DNA of 10,452 bases from an uncultured Collinsella sp. (GTDB lineage: Bacteria > Actinomycetota > Coriobacteriia > Coriobacteriales > Coriobacteriaceae): assembly GCA_902463875.1 (NCBI GenBank), contig CABQHR010000047.1, positions 1 through 10,452 on the forward strand, read 5' to 3'. Shown in pieces: positions 6,019 through 10,452 of this stretch. Numbering within the stretch: position 1 is the first letter of the stretch; the number at the start of each line of letters is the position of its first letter. Below the pieces are notes generated by a model. The model was not told where the DNA came from and did not search any database. It was given only the letters and a program-made list of their open reading frames with translations. The position numbers and the translations under genes are program-made.

Positions 6019-7419
6019 ATGGCACCCAAAAACCTTTTGCCCGTTGCCGCGCTCTGCAGCGCACTGGCGAGCGGTACGCCTCTCGCCGCTTGGGCAACGC
6101 CCGCCACGGCAAACTCTTTACCGCAAGCTCTGAACCCCGTGGCGAATTCGTCGGGTATCGTCGCCTGCCAACGTTTTTCGCTCGCACATGCCACGGTCCG
6201 AACCTCGGGATGCCTTCACCGCAATACGGCCGACTCGATAGTCGTGGATATCAAGCGACCGGACAAGGAGAACCGCCCCCAGACAGGTTATGCCATCTGC
6301 ACATGGAAATCGGCCGCAGTCGACGCCGATGGCGACCCATGCGACTTAGAGCTGCGCATCGATATTGACTCGGTCGATGACTCGGCGAACGGGGCGAAGG
6401 TCGTCTTCGACAGCGCGGCCTATGAAGAAGAAGGAGGGGGTGTATGCCTGGGCTGCGTTCCCTCGAATGTCGATGGCGCGCAGCCCATCATCTCCTTTAC
6501 GGCATCGCTGCGACTGACCAAGGCGGACACCGAAGCCATCGCAACAGGAGATGCCCCTTTGCTGTTCCACGCTGGCGACGCGGACGATCAAGAGACTCAA
6601 AGCAATAGACAGAAGGGCTCGCTCATCCTCACGCGCGGATCAGAACCCGTCCCCATCAATATCGATACCCAGGCGCAAGGCGTGCAGCGCATTCTCGCCG
6701 ATCCGGCGCTGCTCCAAATGACATGGCGCGGAGTGGGGTCCGTCGGGATTGCCGCTCCTATATCTAGCGATAATGACAAATCCCCCAAAGACGAGGTCGC
6801 AGACGCACCGGCACATGTTGATGATGCAGACGATGCATCATCAGAAGACAACGCTGCGGCTCCTCTCGAGAAGCCAGACGGCACCGCCACCGAATTAGGC
6901 GATTCCCAACCGAAAGACGGCCTGGACTTTGCCGCTCCCCCAGATGTCGACGAAGGCAACTGTTGCATGATGGTCGCGCTCGACCACACGGAAACCGTCG
7001 ATGCCGCAAGCATTGAGCCAGTCGCTGCCGATGCGCCCCGCCGCAAAAATATCCTCATCGCATTCCCCAATACCGTCGAGCTCGTCTTTTTGCCTTCGGG
7101 TGAAGTCGTCGCGCCTACGGCACTTACAGCAATGGGAGCAAGGAGTGCATCGAACGATATCCAAGCTATCTCGGCACTTGATGCCGCAACGACCGCCAAG
7201 CTACACCTTTATTCCGTTGCAGCAGACGGAACGCGAACCGAAGAATTCGACGGAACCAAGCTTTTGATTCCCCGTCGCATCGGTATCCAAGAAGACTTCC
7301 CCTATCAAATGGAACTTGAAGGGTTCGATCGTGCACGAGATGCCGACATCATTGCCGCAGCCATCGAATCTCCGCAGCACCTCATGACGCTGCGCTTCGA
7401 CTTTAGTCCCGTCCTGTAA
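6019..7419 (+). CDS. Large secreted cysteine-containing protein of unknown function
   Basis: A 466-residue protein with a signal peptide (about residues 1-31; cleavage after AWA or ATA). The mature protein has eight cysteines: six in the N-terminal domain (50, 65, 94, 108 and a CLGC pair 143/146) and an adjacent pair 315/316 after an Asp/Ala/Ser-rich acidic linker at about 248-312. The C-terminal part (340-466) is a predicted globular alpha/beta region. An even number of cysteines in an exported protein suggests disulfides. No sortase signal, C-terminal membrane helix or lipobox is seen, so it is probably released or held by its partners. I do not recognise any domain. ATG at 6019 follows AGGAG (6010-6014) by 4 bases; the gene starts 39 bases after the sortase-like peptide gene and ends the surface operon. 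The linker part is more A-rich than its neighbours. Confidence 0.85.
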   Translation: MAPKNLLPVAALCSALASGTPLAAWATPATANSLPQALNPVANSSGIVACQRFSLAHATVRTSGCLHRNTADSIVVDIKRPDKENRPQTGYAICTWKSAAVDADGDPCDLELRIDIDSVDDSANGAKVVFDSAAYEEEGGGVCLGCVPSNVDGAQPIISFTASLRLTKADTEAIATGDAPLLFHAGDADDQETQSNRQKGSLILTRGSEPVPINIDTQAQGVQRILADPALLQMTWRGVGSVGIAAPISSDNDKSPKDEVADAPAHVDDADDASSEDNAAAPLEKPDGTATELGDSQPKDGLDFAAPPDVDEGNCCMMVALDHTETVDAASIEPVAADAPRRKNILIAFPNTVELVFLPSGEVVAPTALTAMGARSASNDIQAISALDAATTAKLHLYSVAADGTRTEEFDGTKLLIPRRIGIQEDFPYQMELEGFDRARDADIIAAAIESPQHLMTLRFDFSPVL

Positions 7420-7468
7420 ACCGCTAACCGCCGCTTGGCTCGGATGCTGAGCGCTCCCCTCCCCGTTC

Positions 7469-7477
7469 TGCTACGAT
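7469..7477 (+). promoter_or_regulatory. Extended -10 promoter element of the DUF554 gene
   Basis: TG-c-TACGAT at 7469-7477 is an extended -10 (TACGAT matches 4 of 6). The start point would be near 7484, leaving a 25-base leader with a strong AGGAGG at 7499-7504. No good -35 is visible, which extended -10 promoters tolerate. The nearly identical element TGCTATGAT stands before the next gene. Confidence 0.4.
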
Positions 7478-7508
7478 TGCCGCGTTGGCATCAATTACAG
7501 GAGGGTTC

Positions 7509-8225
7509 ATGCCGGGTTTAGGAACGATCATCAACGTCGCGCTTTTGATTGCGGGCGGTCTGCTGGGCCTCATGGGTGGGCGCTTCATTACGCCCCGCAT
7601 CCAAGATACGCTCATGAAGGCGTCGGGGTTGTGCGTTCTGTTTATCGGCCTGGGCGGCACCATGCAAAAGATGCTCGTTATCGATGGAGAGGCATTGGCG
7701 ACCACCGGCACCACCATGCTTATCGTCTCGTTTGCCCTCGGTTCGCTCATCGGCGAGGCCATCAACCTGGAGGCCGCCATCGAGAACCTCGGCGAATGGC
7801 TCAAGCGCAAAACCGGCAGCGAAGGCGACAACGAGTTCACCAACGCCTTTGTCTCGGCATCGCTCACCGTGTGCATCGGCGCCATGGCCATCGTAGGATC
7901 GATTCAGGACGGTCTGCTCGGCGACTGGTCCACGCTTGCCCTGAAGGGCGCGCTGGACTGCATCATCGTCTGCACCATGACGGCCTCGCTTGGCCGCGGC
8001 TGCATCTTCTCGGCCCTGCCCGTTGCCGTATTCCAGGGCACGATCACGCTTTTTGCCGGCGCACTCTCCCCCATCATGACCACCGCAGCCCTCGACAGCC
8101 TTTCGCTTGTGGGCTCCATGCTCATCTTCTGTGTTGGCGTTAACCTTATTCGACCTCAGACCTTCCGCACGGCCAACATGCTCCCTTCCGTCGTCGTGGC
8201 GGTCATCTACGCTCTCCTGTTCTAA
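7509..8225 (+). CDS. DUF554 family integral membrane protein (YdfK/YqgA-like)
   Basis: A 238-residue, strongly hydrophobic protein beginning MPGLGTIINVALLIAGGLLGLMGG, the typical start of the DUF554 family. Several membrane segments follow: residues 4-24, ASGLCVLFIGLGG, MLIVSFALGSLIGEAINLE, FVSASLTVCIGAMAIVGSIQDGL, GALDCIIVCTMTASLGRG, AALDSLSLVGSMLIFCVGVNLI and a final LPSVVVAVIYALLF. The conserved small-residue core 'CIGAMAIVGSIQDGL' followed by 'K..LD' is characteristic. The family is widespread and described as possible transporters, but its substrate is not established. The start at ATG 7509 is set by AGGAGG 4 bases upstream; an open frame extends 8 codons further without a ribosome binding site. 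It is probably a single-gene unit between the surface operon and the TerB/ATPase unit, with no functional link visible to either. Confidence 0.9.
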   Translation: MPGLGTIINVALLIAGGLLGLMGGRFITPRIQDTLMKASGLCVLFIGLGGTMQKMLVIDGEALATTGTTMLIVSFALGSLIGEAINLEAAIENLGEWLKRKTGSEGDNEFTNAFVSASLTVCIGAMAIVGSIQDGLLGDWSTLALKGALDCIIVCTMTASLGRGCIFSALPVAVFQGTITLFAGALSPIMTTAALDSLSLVGSMLIFCVGVNLIRPQTFRTANMLPSVVVAVIYALLF

Positions 8226-8266
8226 ACTATCTGCATAGTGATATCTCGAACATCTGTTTGATGCTG

Positions 8267-8275
8267 TGCTATGAT
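8267..8275 (+). promoter_or_regulatory. Extended -10 promoter of the TerB/ATPase unit
   Basis: TG-c-TATGAT at 8267-8275 is a good extended -10 (TATGAT matches 5 of 6). A poor -35 (CGAACA, 8247-8252, 17-base spacer) stands upstream. The start point would be near 8282, with a 32-base leader carrying AGGAGAGG (8303-8310) before GTG at 8314. It shows that this unit is transcribed separately from the DUF554 gene. Confidence 0.55.
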
Positions 8276-8313
8276 ATGAGGTCACCGACACCGTATAGGG
8301 AGAGGAGAGGGCG

Positions 8314-10074
8314 GTGGCCGATCAGGACATCAAGTTGCTCATCGAGCGCATTATGGCCGAGGCCCGGACTCATCAGTCCGCCCGCTTCTCAAACGAAGTC
8401 TATGCTGATGAGCCGATTCTCAAGACCGGCCGACAGATGCAGAACTTCCTCCCCGACCAGTACCGCAAGATGCGCGAGATATCGCGCTGGCAAGACGACC
8501 CCAAGGGCGGTGCGGGCCGTTGGCTTTCGGAGGCAGAGCTCTTCTACCGCCAAGGCCTGCTCATGGCCGATTTTGAGGATGACTGCCCCTACAACGGCAC
8601 GTTTAAGTCGTACTTTCCCACCTACAATGCCATGAGCGACCGACAGCTGCGCGGCTACTTTACCTGGCGCGCGCGGGTGCGTCGCGGAACCGTGGAAGAG
8701 ACGTCTACCTCCTTTGCTTTCCTATATCTCTATGAGCTGATCTGCGGCATTGGCGTAGATGATCCGCTCGACGGCTTTGACAAGATCAAGGCGTTTTGGG
8801 ATGCCTATCGCGCCTTTGAGCCCGGCATCGACCGGTTCGCACGCGTGTGGTTGCAGGATTACGCTGTATTCCACGGGCTCGACCCTAAGCTGCTTCGCGA
8901 CTCTAAAACCGTCATGTTCGACAACGCCCTTATCGAGCTGCGTCGCGCGGCACGAGACCTTACACCTACGACGGTCCCTTCCGACCGGGCCCCCAAGCGT
9001 CGCAAGACCTCCGAGCCTACGCTCCCCCTTCCGCCCGACGAGGCGCGCGAGGAGCGGCTCATGGCCGCCATCAATGCGCTCTCCACGTACAACCTCAATA
9101 ACTCACGGCTCGACCGCAGCCATCATCGCGACCTGCGCCACGTGGCATGCGCCGTATATGTCCGCATGGCGCGCTACTATGACACGCATCGAAAGACCGG
9201 CATCGTAGCGAGCTTGTTTGGGGAGGAGACGGCCATGCCCTACACCATGTTTGCCTCGGCCGTGTTCTTTGCGCCCGAGCGCCACGAGGACTGCGAATAT
9301 CACCTGGACCCCATTCACATCTACCGCTGCCAAAACGGCTTTTGGGAGTGTATGCGCATCCACGGCAGCAGACAAAAGAGCAGCAAGCTTGGCGAGATGA
9401 TGCGCGCCTGCGACCAGCGTCTGCGTCTGGCGCTGGACCCCACCCATCCCCTTAAGGAAGAAAAGGTCCCCAAATATCTGGCCAAGATCATCGATGACGA
9501 AATCGTAGCGTGGCTTTCTTGGGATGCCGCGCACCAGCCCGTCAAGATCGATATCGACCTGAGTCAGCTGGGGCATATCAGAAGCGCCGCCGCACAGACG
9601 CGCGAGGCGCTTTTGATCGACGAGGAACGCGAGGACGACGTGTTCGCAGAGGTCGATACGACGGGGTCCGAGCAGCCGGAAGCCGAGCCCGCGATCGATA
9701 TGGTTGCCAAACCGGTCGCGGCGCCCACGCGACAGGATGAGGCCGACGAGCCGACCATCCCCACCGAGCAGTTTGGCGTCGTGGCCCCGCTCCTCGCGCC
9801 GACTCCCACGTTCGCAGCGGCCACACCCGTCGACACCGCATCCGCACTCGCCCCCGCTGCAGGCGCCTATCTGCGCGCGCTGCTCGAGCAGAACACAGCG
9901 CAGGCGGCATCGGCGGTAGAGCAATCGGGGCAGAGCGAGGACATGCTTGTCGACAGCATCAACGAAGCACTCTTTGACCTGGTGGGTGACACCGTTATTG
10001 AATTTGGCGCGGCAGGACCGCAGATTATCGAGGACTACGAAGCAGACGTGAGAGGATACCTAGACCATGAGTGA
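8314..10074 (+). CDS. TerB-N/TerB-C domain protein of a predicted DNA-processing or defence cassette
   Basis: A 586-residue soluble protein. The TerB-N domain spans about residues 45-230, with the landmarks FPTYNAMSDRQLRGYFTWRARVRRG (101-125) and the hydrophobic FAFLYLYELICGIGV (134-148). A middle region (about 215-430) follows, then an Ala/Pro/Glu-rich, probably disordered linker (about 430-515). The TerB-C domain (516-586) has LRALLEQ, LVDSINEALFDLVGDTVIE and a GPQIIEDYEADV end. These domains were described in the analysis of Ter-dependent stress systems, where they occur with P-loop ATPases and helicases in predicted DNA-processing operons; a biochemical activity is not established and I see no catalytic motif. 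No central TerB domain is recognised. GTG 8314 is chosen because AGGAG lies 6 bases upstream. Its end overlaps the ATPase start by 8 bases, so the two are coupled and probably act together. Confidence 0.88.
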   Translation: MADQDIKLLIERIMAEARTHQSARFSNEVYADEPILKTGRQMQNFLPDQYRKMREISRWQDDPKGGAGRWLSEAELFYRQGLLMADFEDDCPYNGTFKSYFPTYNAMSDRQLRGYFTWRARVRRGTVEETSTSFAFLYLYELICGIGVDDPLDGFDKIKAFWDAYRAFEPGIDRFARVWLQDYAVFHGLDPKLLRDSKTVMFDNALIELRRAARDLTPTTVPSDRAPKRRKTSEPTLPLPPDEAREERLMAAINALSTYNLNNSRLDRSHHRDLRHVACAVYVRMARYYDTHRKTGIVASLFGEETAMPYTMFASAVFFAPERHEDCEYHLDPIHIYRCQNGFWECMRIHGSRQKSSKLGEMMRACDQRLRLALDPTHPLKEEKVPKYLAKIIDDEIVAWLSWDAAHQPVKIDIDLSQLGHIRSAAAQTREALLIDEEREDDVFAEVDTTGSEQPEAEPAIDMVAKPVAAPTRQDEADEPTIPTEQFGVVAPLLAPTPTFAAATPVDTASALAPAAGAYLRALLEQNTAQAASAVEQSGQSEDMLVDSINEALFDLVGDTVIEFGAAGPQIIEDYEADVRGYLDHE

Positions 10075-10452
10075 TACCGCATCCGCAGCACCCCGCGTGC
10101 CCAAGCGCGTCGCCGCCGTCATTCTCAACTCGCTCAAGGGCGGCGTCGTCCCGCGCATCGGCCTTCCCTACATCACCGTGGGACGTGAGGTCGAGATCCG
10201 CGCCCTGCTCACCGACCTGAGCCTCATCGCCGATGGCGGCGCGAGCTTCCGCTTTTTGGTCGGTCGCTACGGCGCCGGCAAGAGTTTTTTGCTCCAAACC
10301 ATTCGTACACATGCCATGGGCGAGGGTTTCGTCGTCGCCGATGCCGACCTTTCCCCCGAACGCCGTCTACAGGGCGGTCAGGGGCAGGGCCTCGCTACCT
10401 ACCGCGAACTCATCCGCAACATATCGACCAAGACGCGCCCCGAGGGCGGCGC
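10067..10452 (+). CDS. BrxD-like (DUF2791) P-loop ATPase, N-terminal 128 residues
   Basis: The gene starts at ATG 10067 inside the end of the TerB-N/TerB-C gene and runs off the right edge. The 128 visible residues carry the hallmarks of the BREX-type ATP-binding protein family (BrxD, DUF2791): ILNSLKGGVVPRIGLPYITVGR (19-40), the Walker A loop GRYGAGKS (66-73) after GGASFRFLV, then FVVADADLSPERRLQGGQGQGLATYRELIRN (about 88-118). The Walker B and later motifs lie outside the window; family members are a few hundred residues long. In type 2 BREX this ATPase (BrxD) is paired with the helicase BrxHI; in other genomes the same pair stands with TerB-N/TerB-C proteins without the PglX/PglZ core. A helicase gene directly downstream is therefore predicted. 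The role, ATP-driven handling of nucleic acid, is inferred from association. An upstream AGAGGA (10051-10056) may serve as ribosome binding site. Confidence 0.9.
   Translation, partial: MSDTASAAPRVPKRVAAVILNSLKGGVVPRIGLPYITVGREVEIRALLTDLSLIADGGASFRFLVGRYGAGKSFLLQTIRTHAMGEGFVVADADLSPERRLQGGQGQGLATYRELIRNISTKTRPEGG

Noticed and set aside
6819..6843. Perfect 9-base inverted repeat TGATGATGC/GCATCATCA inside the 466-residue protein gene
   Set aside because: It falls in the acidic linker coding Asp-Asp-Ala-Asp-Asp-Ala-Ser-Ser. The GAT/GCA/TCA codon run explains the symmetry, and no terminator-like T-run follows.
7420..7468. Terminator after the surface operon
   Set aside because: Only a 4-base GCTC/GAGC pairing and a self-complementary GAGCGCTC are present, with no stable stem plus T-run.
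8226..8239. ACTAT-n4-ATAGT inverted repeat after the DUF554 stop as a terminator
   Set aside because: A 5-base AT-rich stem without a T-run is too weak for an intrinsic terminator.
9103..9924. A 273-codon minus-strand frame opposite the TerB-N/TerB-C gene
   Set aside because: It is a shadow of the TerB gene, whose domains are recognised on the plus strand.

Overview
The window looks like a chromosomal stretch from a high-GC, Gram-positive, anaerobic gut actinobacterium, most likely Collinsella or a close relative in the Coriobacteriia. This rests on GC-rich third codon positions, GTG starts, GGAG-type ribosome binding sites, secreted proteins with Gram-positive-style anchors, a ferredoxin-fused electron-transfer flavoprotein and a DUF554 membrane protein. 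The genus is inferred from recall of similar proteins, not from a search.

Positions 1-277 hold the 3' end of an unrecognised plus-strand gene. It meets the next operon tail to tail, the two stop codons sharing the four bases CTAG. Positions 274-3899 (minus strand, read right to left) are a tight three-gene operon: an FAD-linked 2-hydroxyacid (probably D-lactate) dehydrogenase, then EtfB, then EtfA with an N-terminal two-cluster ferredoxin domain. This is the gene set of the lactate dehydrogenase/Etf complex, in which lactate oxidation is coupled to NAD+ and ferredoxin by flavin-based electron confurcation.

Positions 3900-4245 form a 346-base divergent intergenic region with a cluster of GTCA repeats, a perfect 8-base inverted repeat and only weak promoter candidates.

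Positions 4246-7419 (plus strand) hold five genes with overlaps or short gaps: a small acidic cytoplasmic protein, a single-pass membrane protein with an extracellular domain, a secreted beta-rich protein, an 86-residue secreted peptide ending in a sortase-signal-like tail (LAQTS, hydrophobic stretch, basic end), and a 466-residue secreted cysteine-containing protein. Together they look like an uncharacterised cell-surface assembly.

Positions 7509-8225 encode a DUF554 (YdfK/YqgA-like) integral membrane protein. Positions 8314-10452 start a new unit with its own promoter: a TerB-N/TerB-C protein overlapping by 8 bases a BrxD-like (DUF2791) P-loop ATPase that runs off the window. TerB-N/TerB-C proteins, this ATPase and a helicase form a known association in predicted DNA-processing and defence loci, and BrxD with the helicase BrxHI also belong to type 2 BREX. 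A helicase is therefore expected just beyond the right edge.
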